In this document: positions 1 to 12,258 of the stretch, one piece after another
Numbering within the stretch: the stretch's first letter is position 1
Layout: every line of letters starts with the position of its first letter
From: Cyathus striatus
Lineage: Eukaryota; Basidiomycota; Agaricomycetes; Agaricales; Nidulariaceae
Assembly (NCBI GenBank): GCA_025738555.1
Contig: JAOVFP010000007.1
Coordinates: 1,922,001 to 1,986,000, forward strand
Length of the DNA stretch: 64,000 bases
Direction of reading: 5' to 3'
Position numbers and translations under genes: made by a program
The notes under the pieces: generated by a model
Databases searched by the model: none
Told to the model about the DNA's origin: nothing
What the model saw: the letters and a program-made list of their open reading frames with translations, nothing else

Positions 1-371
1 GCAATATTATTCTGTGATAACCGGAGTATTGAATCAAAATTATTGTATGATATATTAACTGAGCACAAATATTCTGTAATTAATGGAGTACCATTTCAAA
101 ACTACTCTACACTGCTCTCCTATCTCCCCTTTGTCCGGCCCCTCGCCCGCCATTTCCTTCAACATTTGCATTGTTCAAAATTTCCCACGCTTCTTCTCAC
201 CTTTGTCAATGTTTGCAATTGCTGTCATTGACATTCATCAATGCCATCAAACTCACTTTCCTCAAGGCCGCCACACATATTGATGGGTGATGTGTTGATG
301 GGCACCCTTCATCATCATGATGCTCAACAGTGAGCAAGTAATTTCGCATTATTTAGCTCAGTATTTAATGG
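1..371. other. No recognisable gene
   Basis: AT-rich sequence with two overlapping short plus-strand ORFs (about 60 codons) that have low-complexity composition and no motif I recognise. I see no supported feature here. Confidence 0.5.
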
Positions 372-617
372 TTTGAAGGGAACCCAGATATCTCAGATTA
401 TGAAGTTTGGAAAGGAGAACCACAAACTCAGGAGGCATTGAAGATTATTTTAAAGAAGTTTGGTAAAGAGGATAAGAAGCTTGCTAAGGAAAAAGATGAG
501 GATAGTTCGGCAGATGATAATTATAAGAGCAAAGATAAGGGAAAGGGAAAGGAAAGAGTGAAAGAGAAAAGGAAGGATGGAAAGAGGAAGAAGAACAGAG
601 GGGACAATAATTTGTAA
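372..617 (+). CDS. Lys-rich C-terminal ORF fragment, unknown
   Basis: An 81-codon open frame ends at TAA (615-617). It has no ATG in the window, so it could be a terminal exon or a gene fragment. It starts with a mixed stretch (FEGNPDISDYEVW) and becomes almost entirely Lys/Glu/Asp/Arg with a KGKGKERVKEKRK tail, which looks like a disordered, nuclear-type basic terminus. The codon pattern is purine-rich, so compositional chance cannot be excluded. It lies upstream of the KDZ-associated gene and could belong to the same transposon. I do not recognise a family. Confidence 0.25.
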   Translation, partial: FEGNPDISDYEVWKGEPQTQEALKIILKKFGKEDKKLAKEKDEDSSADDNYKSKDKGKGKERVKEKRKDGKRKKNRGDNNL

Positions 618-680
618 GAAATTTTCTTAATGCTTTTTCATGTTTTTTTCAGTTAGACTTTTTTTCTATTATGATGCATG

Positions 681-895
681 CATGCTTTCAACAAGTATGT
701 AAAATTGTACCATATTTTTACTTCAATAGTACCTGTTTTTCATTTTTCTTAGTCTTACATTCTTTCAACAAGTATGTAAGACTTGTATAATATCTTTACT
801 TCAACAGTATTATTTTATTGTGTTTTTTTATTTAGCTATTCATGCTTTCAACAAGTATGTCAAGTATGTATTATATGAACTTCAACAGTTTTACT
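681..895. repeat. Three-copy tandem repeat, about 80 bp
   Basis: The phrase TTCAACAAGTATGT recurs near 687, 764 and 847. It is followed each time by T-rich sequence and then ACTTCAAYAGT (around 720, 800 and 880). The spacing is about 77-83 bp. It lies directly 5' of the KDZ-associated gene and may be part of that element's subterminal region. Confidence 0.6.
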
Positions 896-1738
896 TTTGT
901 ACTTATAGTTTGAATTCATATTCTGTTTGCTTTGCCTAACCTGCAAGAATAATAAGCTAACTTGAAAATTTTCAGTTTCTGGCACTATTTTATTTGGCTT
1001 TTTATAGCATTCCTAAAGCATGGGCATCATCTACAGTACAGGATCCATTTCCTGAAATAACATTTGTATATATTTCTGAATTTATTACAAGCAACTTCCA
1101 TGCAGATATTACACTAGCAATGGTACTCAAAGTGTTATTTACTTTAACAAATAATACAGACCTATTGAACCTTCATGGGAGGCAAAAATTAGCCTATAGA
1201 AAATCTGCAACAAGTTGGATTACAGCTCTTACTAGAGTTCTAAAAAGGGATCTAGGTGGTAAAATTAATAATTTGTTTACTGAAGATGAAGTTTCAAATG
1301 CTGAGGATATAACTAATGTGCAGAGAATTAATGCATTGGGCTCAAAACTTGATTCATTTGCAACATTTTTAAAACTTGATCCAATTAAAAAAGGATACCC
1401 TTTAAACTCTGTAAGAACCACAGAAGTTGAACCTGTTTTTACTGTTTGTCCAAGTCATTACACTTGCTCTACACCATCTTGTAAAGAAGCTCCACTTCAC
1501 CAAGAAGTTCATAAGAGAGATGTTTCATGTATAACCCTTATAAAAGGAATGCATGCCCACACTGGTGCTTATGTGCTTAAAGGAAAATGTGGCATTTTTA
1601 ACTCATTTTATTATGCTGATCACAAAAGTGTGAAGCATGCAAATGGGATACATATCGGAGGATTGTCAAACTCAGCAAAATATTTAAAGCTTGGACAGCA
1701 AGTCTGGGCAGATAGATCTTACACTAATGCAGTTCTGC

Positions 1739-3129
1739 CAGTAATTTACACTCCCCCTGGAGGTCTGTACGGATCCGCACGGATCCGCACGGAATCCGTA
1801 CAGATCCGTGCGGATTCCGTACGGAATTTTCGAATCTGTGCGGAATCCGTACAGATCCGTACAGACCTGTGTGGGTTACATACAGAATTTAAATAGTAGT
1901 AATTTTTATTGTTTGAGGTGATAATTCTGTGTGGATTAATGTAACAATGGAATGGGAATGTATAGTATCACACTCAACACTTAGTGTTATACTTAATGCA
2001 TAGTGTCACAGTTAATGTATAGTGTCACGCTCAATGCTTAGCGTCATGCTCAATGCTTAGCGTCATGCTCAATGCTTAGTGTCACACTCAATGCTTAGTG
2101 TCACACTTAACGCACAGTGTCACGCTCAATGCTTAGCGTCACGCTCAATGCCTAGCGTCACGCTCAATGCTTAGCGTCACGCTCAATGCTTAGCGTCACG
2201 CTCAATGCTTAGCGTCACACTCAATGCTTAGTGTCACACTCAATGCTTAGCGTCACGCTCAATGCTTAGCGTCACGCTCAATGCTTAGCGTCATGCTCAA
2301 TGCTTAGCGTCATGCTCAATGCTTAGCGTCATGCTCAATGCTTAGCGTCATGCTCAATGCTTAGTGTCACACTCAATGCATAGTGTCACACTCAATGCTT
2401 AGTGTCACGCTCAATGCTGTCACACTTAATGCTTAGCATCACACTTAATGCTTAGTGTCATGCTTAATGCATAGTGTCACACTTAATGTTTAGTGTCACA
2501 CTCAATGCTTAGTGTCACACTCAATGCATAGTGTCACACTTAATGCTTAGCATCACACTTAATGCTTAGTGTCACGCTCAATGCATAGTGTCACACTCAA
2601 TGCATAGTGTCACACTCAATGCATAGTGTCACGCTTAATGCATAGTGTCACACTTAATGCTTAGTGTCACACTCAATGCTTAGTGTCACATTCAATGCAT
2701 AGTGTCACGCTTAATGCTTAGCGTCACGCTCAACACATAGTGTCACACTCAATGCTTAGCATCACACTCAATGCTTAGCTTAGTGTCACACTCAATGCAT
2801 AGTGTCACGCTTAATGCTTAGTGTCACGCTTCATGCACAGTGTCACACTTAATGCTTAGTGTCACACAATTTTCTATTCTAATTTTCCAAAAGAAAATAA
2901 GTATAATAAAATTCTGTACAGATTCTGTACAGAATCTGTACAGAATTTTTCAGGTCTGTAATGCGGAATTCTGCGTAATCCGCATACGGAATTTTCGATT
3001 CTGTGCAGATTCCGCATAAAGAATCAAAAAAACCTCTGCCAAATCTGTGCAGATTCCGCACAGACTCCGAAAATTCCGTACGGATTCCGCGCGGATCCGT
3101 ACAGAACACCCGGCTAAGTGTAAAGAGCT
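1739..3129. mobile_element. MITE with 9-bp TSD and internal minisatellite
   Basis: The 1391-bp insertion is flanked by direct repeats CAGTTCTGC (1730-1738 and 3130-3138). The ends are imperfect inverted repeats of about 43 bp that share TTTACACT and CTGTACGGATCCGC. Subterminal zones (1765-1870 and 2920-3105) are packed with CGGAATCCGTACAGATCCG-type palindromic words in both orientations. There is no transposase ORF; the 70-76-codon ORFs inside are repeat artefacts. The 9-bp TSD with long TIRs would suit a Mutator-like family, but this is inference. It interrupts the CxC5 coding sequence exactly in frame. Confidence 0.85.
1955..2870. repeat. 19-bp minisatellite, about 48 units
   Basis: Tandem units of consensus AATGCTTAGYGTCACRCTC fill the interior of the MITE. 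Units differ mostly at CpG positions (AGCGTC/AGTGTC/AGCATC and CACGCTC/CACACTC/CATGCTC) and by TGCTTAG/TGCATAG. A few units are truncated, for example near 2417 and 2775. There are no unique spacers, so it is not a CRISPR array. Confidence 0.9.
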
Positions 3130-3850
3130 CAGTTCTGCATGGAATTTATCATTTTCATGCATCTACAGCTGCATTCACAGAATTTTGGAATGAATCCTTT
3201 AGAGAGTCATCATTCAAGTTGTCTTGCAGACAAACTTGGCAGGCATTCATTTCTGAAAGTGTAAGACAGGTAGCTACATACAATAATAAATCACTTATAA
3301 TAACATCAGGTGAATGTGAGATTCAAGAATTAACTAGAAAAGCATTTGAAATACTTGGTCAAGAAGGTATTATTGAATGTGCTAAATATCATTCATGTAG
3401 TGAATGTACACATGAGTACAAAAGTACTGCAGACAGAATAACTGATGACACTCCTGCTGCAGTAATTGGAATTGATGAAAATCAATCAGTTCCCATGCTA
3501 CAAGGGGAAGATGCAGAACAAGCTATGAGGGAGGAAATAGAAGCTAGAGCAAGTGCTCAGCAACACATTAGTAGTACCACTAATGATATGGATATTGACA
3601 ATGAGTCATCAAGTGAATCATGCATCAGGAAAATCTGAATTTGATAATTTAGTATAATTCAGTATAATATAGTATAATATAGTATAATGTTTGATAATTG
3701 AGTAGATATGTATGTTTAATAAAAATTATTCAAAATTCTAACAGATTTTACACTCAGCTTTTAAATGTTGCAAGTTTTCAAACATTTTCGCATAATTTAC
3801 ATCAATTTTATGTAATCATGATTATATTACATGCATAGGGTAAGGCACTA

Positions 3851-6800
3851 TCATACCATAATCCAATATAAATGTGCATCTGTGAAAGAATTAACATAGA
3901 ACACATTACATTTATCCAGTACATTGCTGCTAGTCCATTCTTCAGGTGCTACTGGACCAAATTTAGGGAAAAGATGAGCACTTCTATGAATGTTAGCCAC
4001 AGAAATAATACTACATAGTGGCCTGCCAGATCGGTCTTTGGCTGCAGTAATATTGTACAATAAATGTTTTGGATCAGGTTCAGGTGAGAATTTTGTGAAT
4101 CATTCAATGTAAGCTAGATGCTGTGGTACTTCAGTAGTAGATGTAAACAAATAGCTTTTTGTTGTTTCTGTGAGAGAAAAAATAAGTCTTACTTGCCCAA
4201 TACAGTAACCTGGAAGTTCTAATGTAACATCATTTTATACTGCAGTAATTAAAATTCATACCATCTGTACCAGTATTGATTCCAGTTCCATCATTAATGT
4301 ATGCTGTATCAAAGCAACCAGGAATTACTTCATGCTTTTTGTTTGTGTATTGAGGACGTGCATGAATAGAGTCTGCAGTATAGATCTGATTTGAAAAGGG
4401 ATCTTTGCGGGTAGATCTTGTGTGGTGCCATATTTGGAACTTCTGTGTAGGCAAATGTACATTCCAAAGATCATGTTCAAGCTGTGCAGTTGAATCAAGT
4501 TCAGGATTATTAGTCATTGTAACAAATTGAGCAAGTGCATCTCTGAAAAATTGAGCACCATATTCCTGAGTAATTTTATTAATTGTAACTGCATGACAAC
4601 TTGAATGTTTTGATAAGTGAACAACACGATCAAGTTCAAGACCAGGAGGTTGCCATATTTTTTTATCAACTTGTGGGCATCCAGTAAGCCACCAAGTAAT
4701 ATACTGTTCATGGTGGTGAATCTTCTCTTTTCTGGATAGCCAGGTTGTCATTTGTGCAAACTCATCCTTATGATTTGTAGCACAATATGTATTTTTGGCA
4801 AGGTCAATATGAAGTCTCTCAGTATATTCAGTATTGAAATTGTCTGTTGTACCATACAGTTTAATGAGTCTCTTGTAATGACTCATGAAATGAAGTTTTG
4901 GAAGGTTAAAGTTTTTACGTATACCAAGATCAACAAATATTGATTTGTTTCTATGGAACTGACTTAGAGCATGATCAAGAAGAAGAAGTGTATCATCTGT
5001 ATGAATTGGATATTGGGCAAAAAAAAGAAAATCAAGAATGGCCCGAACAGCACAGATAAGACAGGTAGATGAGAGACCATCAGGGAGTGGAATATCAATA
5101 ACAAGTCCAAGTAAGATACAAGCCATTTGACTGTGCTCCTGACCTGTTACACATGATAGTGAGCTGATTCCTTTCATAAATAGACGAATATTATGATTTG
5201 GAGGAAGCCGTTGGCAGTGTGCATTAATTTCAGCTGAATCACATGCAGCTATTATTCATGAAATGAGATGTTTTACAATTCCCTGATATAGCTGGTGAAG
5301 AACATCTGGAGTAATAGATTGATATATATTAACATATGGTAGATTTTTCCAAAATGGTTCAGCAACAGGTTTGATTCCTGCTTCTTTGCAAACTTGTAAA
5401 AATCCAGCAGGATCAGTATCAAATGATGACAGAGTATCTACTATGTATTCAAGATTATGAAGCTGTGCAGAATTTTGTGAATTGTATTCACCCAGCTTCT
5501 TATTCTTTGTGGGACATGTGGCACAATCTCCAGTTTGTGTACATGTTGTAAGAACTTGCTCTGGGTAGTCTCCAATAAATGTAGCAAATATTGGATGATT
5601 TCTGTGAACATCTCCAGTTGCTGTAGCCATAAGAACACCTTCAATTCCTGCAGGTATAATAGGCTTAAGTACCTGATGCATGCATGCATGATACAAGTTT
5701 GCAAGCTGTCGACAGCAGGATGCATTATTGGTAACATTTTCAAGATGAGTAGTAGGTAGATATCCAAGTAAGACATAAGCATGTGCAGAGGGCTTGCAGC
5801 ATATCTCTTTAGGAATATTGCCAATTGTAAGATAAATTGGATAAGCACTTTTATTTTGAAATAGTGTTAGCTGAGTTTTATCAGTTGATATAATAATTGG
5901 TACAATTGTAGCACCTGGTTTGCTCTTTTCCAAAGAAGTCTAACACAAGGATTAATGTTTGAAATTAGCAAATATATAAATGGAGATAATCAATCATGGT
6001 TATGTCTCACCTGCAATGTCCACCACCATTTACCAGTATGCATGTCATGATATGACTGTATGGTCTTTGTTTCATCTGTATAATGCTTCTCTGGTGCAAA
6101 TACTAGATATGGAGCAAATTCTGGATTTCTAAACAGTGCCTTTACACATGCCAGTATGTTTCTAAAATATACCTCATGTTGCACAAAAGGTGGATGACCT
6201 GGAAGGTGTTCATCAATAATTTTAATTAGTTCATTTGCATTTTCGAATGAACGACCCAAACATTCCACTACTCCATCAATTTTCATTAGCTCTGTAAATG
6301 CTGTTGAGCTAGGGCCACATAGTTTAGCTCATTTTGCAATTTCCCATTCTAATTTTGATGAAAATGGTGTGTATGGATTTTCAACATCATCAGAGTTCAT
6401 TAAATATTCTTCATTTTGTCCATCTGTTCAATTTATCAGAAGTACTTCACCAGCATGCTGGCCAAATTTGTGAACAAATGGTATGTTTTTAAGTTCTTTT
6501 TCATATCCTCCATGTAAACATGCCTCTGGAGGTACTGGAATTTGTTCATTATTTGTATTATTCCAACTTTCAGTTGCCATAGATAATAGATCCTGCTCTG
6601 GTTCAAAGCAATGTTCATCAGCAGCATAAATCTCATCTTTCTCTTTCATCTGCAGTGTTTCATCTTCATCATCACTATTAAAAGTATCACTGTTGTTTGA
6701 GCTTAAGTCTTCATTTCCCTGAGTATTGATTTCTAGATCCATTGATGAGAAGTCCATGTAAGATCCAAATATATCTCCATGTGGATCAACAACAATTGGC

Positions 6801-7030
6801 TGGTTTGAAGAGGATAAAAATGTTTGTACATCTTCATATTCATTATCAGACTCTTCACTATCTGATAGCATAATATTAGAAGATATCAGGGGGTCTGAAC
6901 CCTCATGATCACTCAGATGATCTTGTTTTTGGTATCCTGCAGCACAATAAGGATTACCACTAAGTCATCTGTGAGACTCCAGTCCACATTTCTTGAATGC
7001 TTTTCCACAGCCATTGCATATTGAGGACAT
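3851..7030 (-). pseudogene. Plavaka transposase, interrupted by five TGA codons
   Basis: Exons are 7030-6011, 5939-4262 and 4209-3851, with introns of 71 nt (GTGAGA..TTAG) and 52 nt (GTATGA..CCAG). They give 1018 codons with no frameshift. The N-terminus has a C2H2-like zinc finger (CNGCGKAFKKCGLESH). Then come an acidic linker and the Plavaka core: HYTDETKTIQSYHDMHTGKW, IIISTDKTQLTLFQNKSAYP, LTIGNIPKEI, SITPDVLHQL, PPNHNIRLFMKGISSLS and GTTDNFNTEYTERLHIDLAK, and finally FDTAYINDGTG. Internal stops are TGA only (complement of 6965-6967, 6428-6430, 6329-6331, 5256-5258, 4100-4102). At least three replace residues I expect to be Trp. The ORF ends TGA-TAG. Several conserved Arg are Cys (KEICCKPS, NNASCCRQL), suggesting CpG decay. 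The transposase moves the 16.8-kb element in which it lies. Confidence 0.85.
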
Positions 7031-7371
7031 TTCGGTCAGTAAAGTTACAGTGAAGAAAATGAGGTGAAGTGATAATGATGAAGCAATAATGATGAAGTGA
7101 TATGATGAAGTGATAATGATGGAGTTACATATGTAAGAGGTGACAGTAGTGGAAAAAGCAATGGAAAACATCAATATCAAAGTGCACATGCACTTGTTTG
7201 GTAATACAGGTCCAAAATGGTCCATGCACATGTGGGAATTTTCTGTGTGTGTGTGAACACCACTGATTCCATGCCCCAATTTGCCAACACATCACTCATA
7301 GCATTATGCCTCTTCATTACACTCCTTTAACTCGCCTTTAACTCTTAATACATTCTTTTTTTCTATCACTT
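7031..7371. promoter_or_regulatory. Divergent intergenic region of the Plavaka element
   Basis: About 340 bp separate the divergent Plavaka (minus) and DUF6532 (plus) starts, so both promoters should lie here. It contains a GATGAAGTGATAATGATGAAG tandem stretch (about 7070-7125). The only ORF is an upstream extension of the Plavaka frame that looks non-conserved. No core promoter element stands out. Confidence 0.35.
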
Positions 7372-9160
7372 ATGCCCTCAAAGTTCACCAAGCCAAAGGT
7401 TCAGCCAGCCACCCACAAGACTATAGTGAATACTCGAAGCAGGACGAAGGAAGCAGCATCACAGCATGTTTCTGAAGGACGAGGTACATCAATCACTGCT
7501 TTAAATACATTAATACTAACCATTTTGATATGTACTGTAAAAGCTCCAAGAATCAATCTGCGAACTGTCAAGCCAAAACAGAACTCCGGCCAATATTTGA
7601 AACATCCAGTGTCACCAGCTGCGAGTTTGAAAAGCAAGAAAGTCAAATGTAAGTTACATTTCTATTATTTTCTTGTTATATCACTTACATGCTATGCTGT
7701 AGCTACAAGCACCCAATCAGTGCAGCCTCCAAAGCTCCCAATCATTCTTTCCGATTTGAACACATCAGATCATGAGAAGACTCACACACACTCAGATTCC
7801 CTGACTGGTGGCAATGAGTCCAACAAGCTAGATGGGATGGGTGCTGTGGAATTGAAACACAAGCTGCTGGCAGAGGTACATGATATTTTTTTCCATAGAT
7901 ATTGTAAGCTGACAATACTTTCCTTTACATCTTTTTTAGTGTGCTTTATGGGGTACTCACGAACCAAACAGTGCCACTGATGCAGCCGAAGGCCAGGAAG
8001 ATGATCATGAGGACACAAGTATTAATGATCCAGCAGCAGTCAATACAAATGCCTATGATGCTGCTGATAGCACTCTGCATATGGACATAGACGAGGACAG
8101 GGATTTGGAATGGTATATGGGCAAGGACTTCAATCCCAATGACAGTGATAATGCTGACACTGAGCCTGCCATAAATGAAGAGGACGATGAAGAGAATGAT
8201 GAAATAGAAAGTAGTGGGGTACAGGTGCTTCGAAAATCGAAGGTATGTACCACTCAAGACCATACATGAATCTACTAATATCTGTGTTTAGAGTCATGCT
8301 GATGCACGCCATGCAGAGGTACCTACTTGGGACAGTACTCCTCTGAAACCCTGTTGTCCAAAGAATTTAGTGAATCTTGTTATGTATAACCAACAGTTTA
8401 TGTTCTATTCTCACTCTTTGTTTTCATTTAGATATCAAATAAGTACATTAAGGCTCATAAGCAGCATCATAACTCTGTGGTTGGAGACAATGCTGTGCTT
8501 CACGCAACACACACCCACTATCATAACAAAGGGTGGCATGAAAGTGTGCATTATGTGCCACCTTTTCCTGGCTGTGTATACATAAAGCTGATGGATCAGC
8601 CTTTGAATCTTCAGACAACTATTCAATCATCGATTCAAGAGGTCATAGGTGATACACTCTTCAAGGATGCGTTTCCTAGCTTGGATGACAGCTACAAACC
8701 ATTCCGTAAAGTGCTTCGTGCCACCACTCAACAACTCAAGTACTCCCATCTTGCTCATCGTTTTACAAAGGACCCTGATTTTGGCAAGCAAGTTGCTTGC
8801 TTGGTATGTACATCATTGATTTCGGCTCTTTGGAGTTTGATATATGTTTTACAGATTGCACAGTGCTTGGCTGATATTTGTGGAAAATTGAAGAACATGG
8901 CTGATGATAAGGTTCCCACTATATATGGACTTGAAAAACTTAACTACAACGAGTGCTGAAAATGTATTCATGATTTGATGAAGCAAACCTCATACATTTA
9001 TGTGAGAAAGTTGGTGTGTAGTTTTATCAATTCATTTCGCATTCTTGCCTCTAACATAATAATAGACTGGCGAGATTGACGGTGGAAAGCCATTCCAACA
9101 CCCTGCTATCATCTCACTACTGTGAGATGGGATCTTCCAAGTGAAATGGAAGCCTTTAAT
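7372..9160 (+). pseudogene. DUF6532-like gene, 5' part (interrupted)
   Basis: A multi-exon plus-strand gene starts at ATG 7372. Splice sites with good branch points are visible: GTACATC..TACTAAC..AAAAG (about 7486-7548), GTAAGTTAC..TGTAG (about 7650-7702), an intron ending TTTTTTAG near 7938, and GTGAGAAAG..CTCTAAC..ATAG before TGEIDGGKPFQHPA. The middle is acidic (NEEDDEENDEIESS). The conserved part runs PLNLQTTIQSSIQEVIGDTLF, HRFTKDPDFGKQVACL and GKPFQHPAIISLL. Two internal TGA codons occur (8957-8959 and 9123-9125). The frame continues exactly at 19331 after removal of the 10.17-kb insertion. Family assignment rests on the FQHPxI...LALxATxxxxxxDWQTG pattern of basidiomycete DUF6532 proteins. 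Function is unknown. Confidence 0.6.
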
Positions 9161-10033
9161 CCCAGTCAAAAGTCGTGCAGGTGTGGTCCGACAACATCTG
9201 GAAATTACAGGATTTTCAGACAATCCGTAATTTTCAGTAATTCCTGTAAATGTCCCACTTTTTGGAGGGAAAACAGGTCTCAACAGTTTGTATCCGACGG
9301 TACATTACAATCATAATCAGTTTTATTCTGTTCTCTACTGTACTCTACTGTAATTAACAGTTTTTTCTGTACACTACCGAAATGCGCTACTACCTCCCAA
9401 ATCCCATACCATTCTGCCCAAAAACCATAACACGCCCAAGAAAGAAAAGCAGATTGACGTACAAATAGGTAGGCCACATACCCGAGACTACTAGGATGCA
9501 ACAGCCAGCCCCAGGTGACAAGAAGACCGACATGAGACAATAAAGACGAGAGGAGAGACGACAAAGGCGAGAGAACCAACGAGACGAGATGACCAACACT
9601 ATAAAAGAAACTCATAAGTTCACGTTGAACTAATGGTGGAAAGTCTCTTACAAATGTCTGAAAAGAGCATTCGTAGTTAAGTAAATTCCTGAAATGACTT
9701 GGGTGAGTACAAATTCCTAGCAGCTGACAGTGACTCACCCATTCTACTGTTTCTTCTTAGCGAGAGTGCCGTATTCCTATTACAAATAATTAAAGAAAGT
9801 ATAACAGCAGAAGAAGAAAGTATCTTACATCCTTGATAGCCTTGGGAACTAGAGCGGCCCATACAGTGTTGAAATCTGCTGTGGTTGCGGTGGGGTACAA
9901 CTTGCAGTACTCTGATGCATAAATATTCCTAAATGAACTGGTTAGTAATGGTCCTAAACAAATCTGCAGCTTACTTTGCGCTTCGTGCAGCAGAAATCTT
10001 CATTGGTGCCCCTTTCTTTCCCTTTGTGGATGT

Positions 10034-12258
10034 TCATGTTGGTGGTGGGGGAAACTGCATAAACCCTTGATCTGATGTAGGCAGTTCATTGCTTGATGGA
10101 GGAGTCGAAGGCGCATGGGAAGAACCTGGTGGTGATTGAGTAGCTGCCATTGTGTCCGCTGAAGGTCCTATATGTGACGGTGGCACCGGTGTGGTGGTGA
10201 TGGCTGGCAGTGCTGGTGCCGGGTTGGTGGTGGGGACTGGTGGTGGTGACGATGCCGGGTCGATGATGGGAGCTGATGGTGGTGATGACACCAGGTTGAT
10301 GATGGGGGCTGGTGGTGATGACGACACTGGATTGGCGATGGAGGCCAGTGGCGACGGAGCTCCAGTAGCTGAAGTTGAAAGTGCAAGACAAAGTCGCAAA
10401 GGCACGACATGACCAGGCGAAGACGTAGCCAATTCATCCATCATCGGAGATCCTGGCTCAGAGCGAGGCAGAGGGGAAGAAGGGACATTGGGAAAAGCAG
10501 AGGGGGACGTTGAAGTCTAGAAAACGGAATCATAGACGATAGTGGTGATGAAAGAAGTGAGGGAAGTACTCACAGTAGATGTCGAAGAAGGGCCTTTTAA
10601 TGTTGAAGCAGGTGGAATTTCTAATCCCAATCTAGAGCGATAGTCAATGTTAGTATGTATGATAGAAAGACAAAATGAACTTACAGTGGATTCAGCTGTT
10701 GTCATCGGCAAAAAGGACTTAAATAACAAATAAATGAAATATTGAAAGAACCTTTTGGCGGGCGTGTGTCTTCTGTGCCCTTAGATACCATGGATGGCGG
10801 CTCACATATGGCATGTTCTTGCATGGTTTCTAAGGTAGACGAGGATGCTGTACAGCCGTGCATGAGTTGTAGTCAATTAAAATGTTGAGTGCACACCTGG
10901 TGTATCAACATCCATCGGATCCTCTCCTCCCACCACCACTACATCTCTCGCTGAACAGCCATCTTCAGTGAGGTCAATCACCGAAGACTCGCTCTTAACT
11001 GGTGGTTTCTCCAATTTGACCTTTCGCCTCTTTCGGGGTCGAACGACAGAGCTGGCTGGCCTTTTGATCAACGAAGGCACACCTAAACAATATCAGTAAG
11101 TTAAAATAACATAAGGAACTACATACGTCGTGACAAGACACCCTTCTCTCTCACACCTTGAACCCAGTCAGCATATTTAACTGTCGCGAAATTCCACAGC
11201 TTCCAATGATTCTCGCAAAGGAGAAACTCCAGGAACTGTTTCTCCATATTGCAGTAAAAGTACTGCAAGCAGTCTGGGAGAACTTTGCCCCATGTTTCTG
11301 GGTCCTTATGGTTGTAATAAATCTGATTAAAGAGGTGGTATGCAGACTCAGACATTGTATGTCGTTGTGCCTTTGATAGGGGTCGGCCTTCTTTGTCCTC
11401 GAGGAATGCAAGGCGTTCACAGCCATTTTTCATCCAATGGTGGCCAAGTGGGCATGTAATTGTAGATGTTGTAGACTCTACAGAAGCTATATGGGAATTC
11501 CACTCAGCTTCCATGAAAAACAAGACCCTTGGACAGAGGTCCTTGGGTGAGGGGGACAGGATCCGATGACCGTGCAGGGGACATTCCAGTAGAAGGGCTA
11601 GCATGGGCAGATGAACCTGAGCTGGTGACAGTGGGGGGAAGAGATGATGTAGAAGGCCTTGGAGATGATTTTTGTGATTCAATCAACAATCTTTGTGACT
11701 CAATCGTCGATTTAAGTGTGTTGATGACCTCGCTGATGCGCATATATACACTAGTTAGCTCGAGATAGACAGTGTAATGAATGAAACTTACTTTTTGCTC
11801 TCTAACTGAGCCTCTAATATCAAGTTGCGAGTCCAAACTTGCTGAAATTCTGGAGAAACCATAAGATCTTCGCGTGAGGCCAAGTTGATGATTTCCATCT
11901 TCTTTCCCCATGGAATCTGTGAAGGGCCTGGTCGAGATTGGTATTGCTGGATGGAAATCAGTGCAAAATCTGCCAATCGAAATTATACCGAGCAACCATG
12001 TGAAGACCAGTTTGTTGAGTCTAGATGTCCTTGAGTCTGAGTTGGACCCATCAACTGCAAAGACAGCAGTAGGGGTGTCTTTTCAAGAAACTCAGCATCA
12101 AAGTTGTAGTCTATAAGGTCCATGGTGCGTGGTGGACAAAGACGGGGAATGGGATGGGGACCACGGATGATGGTCGTGGTGGGTGACGGAGAATGGGGGC
12201 ACTGGCTGCGCTTGCACTTGCGCAAACCCTTTGCCCTGTGACAGTGATGGTCACACAC
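10034..12258 (-). CDS. Uncharacterised multi-exon cargo gene with NLS and SIM-like motif
   Basis: Several minus-strand open segments look like exons of one gene. Around 11976-11790 is INLASREDLMVSPEFQQVW. A Ser/Pro-rich stretch follows, and then 11530-11119 with HIASVESTTSTITCPLGHHW, CLQYFYCNMEKQFLEFLLC and FATVKYADWVQGVREKG. At 11080-10877 is a basic cluster RPRKRRKVK, resembling a nuclear localisation signal, followed by SSVIDLTEDG, which matches a SUMO-interacting core. 10444-10034 is Pro/Ser/Thr-rich with tandem SSPPxAPIIDP repeats, and 10010-9840 contains NIYASEYCKLYPTATTADF. Exact joins and the start were not resolved. I do not recognise a family. Its position in the element suggests an accessory transposition protein, but that is inference. 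Confidence 0.4.

Larger units (their letters stand above)
994..3638 (+). pseudogene. KDZ-associated CxC5 protein, 5' half, split by a MITE
   Basis: Coding segments 994-1738 and 3130-3638 form the CxC5-like half of the cysteine-cluster proteins found with KDZ (Kyakuja-Dileera-Zisupton) transposons in basidiomycetes. Visible hallmarks are FTVCPSHYTCSTPSCKEAPLH (Cys cluster, about 1438-1500), ITLIKGMHAHTGAYVLKGKC, and after the break HGIYHFHASTAAFTEFWNES and ISESVRQVA, then YHSCSECTHEY. The frame runs cleanly across the insertion once the 1391-bp MITE and one 9-bp duplication are removed (codons GCA GTT CTG CAT). The second, CxC6, half lies at 20423-21608 beyond a 16.8-kb insertion. An upstream exon before 994 is possible because a TTTTTATAG acceptor-like site precedes it. 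The gene is certainly inactive as arranged. Family assignment is from memory of the motifs. Confidence 0.75.

Noticed and set aside
1955..2870. Possible CRISPR array
   Set aside because: Units are contiguous 19-mers without spacers in a eukaryotic MITE; it is a minisatellite.
2879..3162. Short minus-strand ORFs of 70-76 codons
   Set aside because: They are translations of the MITE's repeated GGAATCCGTACAGATCCG words.
3851..7030. Repeat-induced point mutation (RIP) as the cause of the stops
   Set aside because: RIP (CpA to TpA) would make mainly TAA and TAG from Gln and Trp codons. The stops are TGA, and Arg-to-Cys changes point to CpG decay instead.
10152..10412. Gly/Asp-rich plus-strand ORF
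   Set aside because: It is the antisense shadow of the Pro-rich exon repeats on the minus strand.
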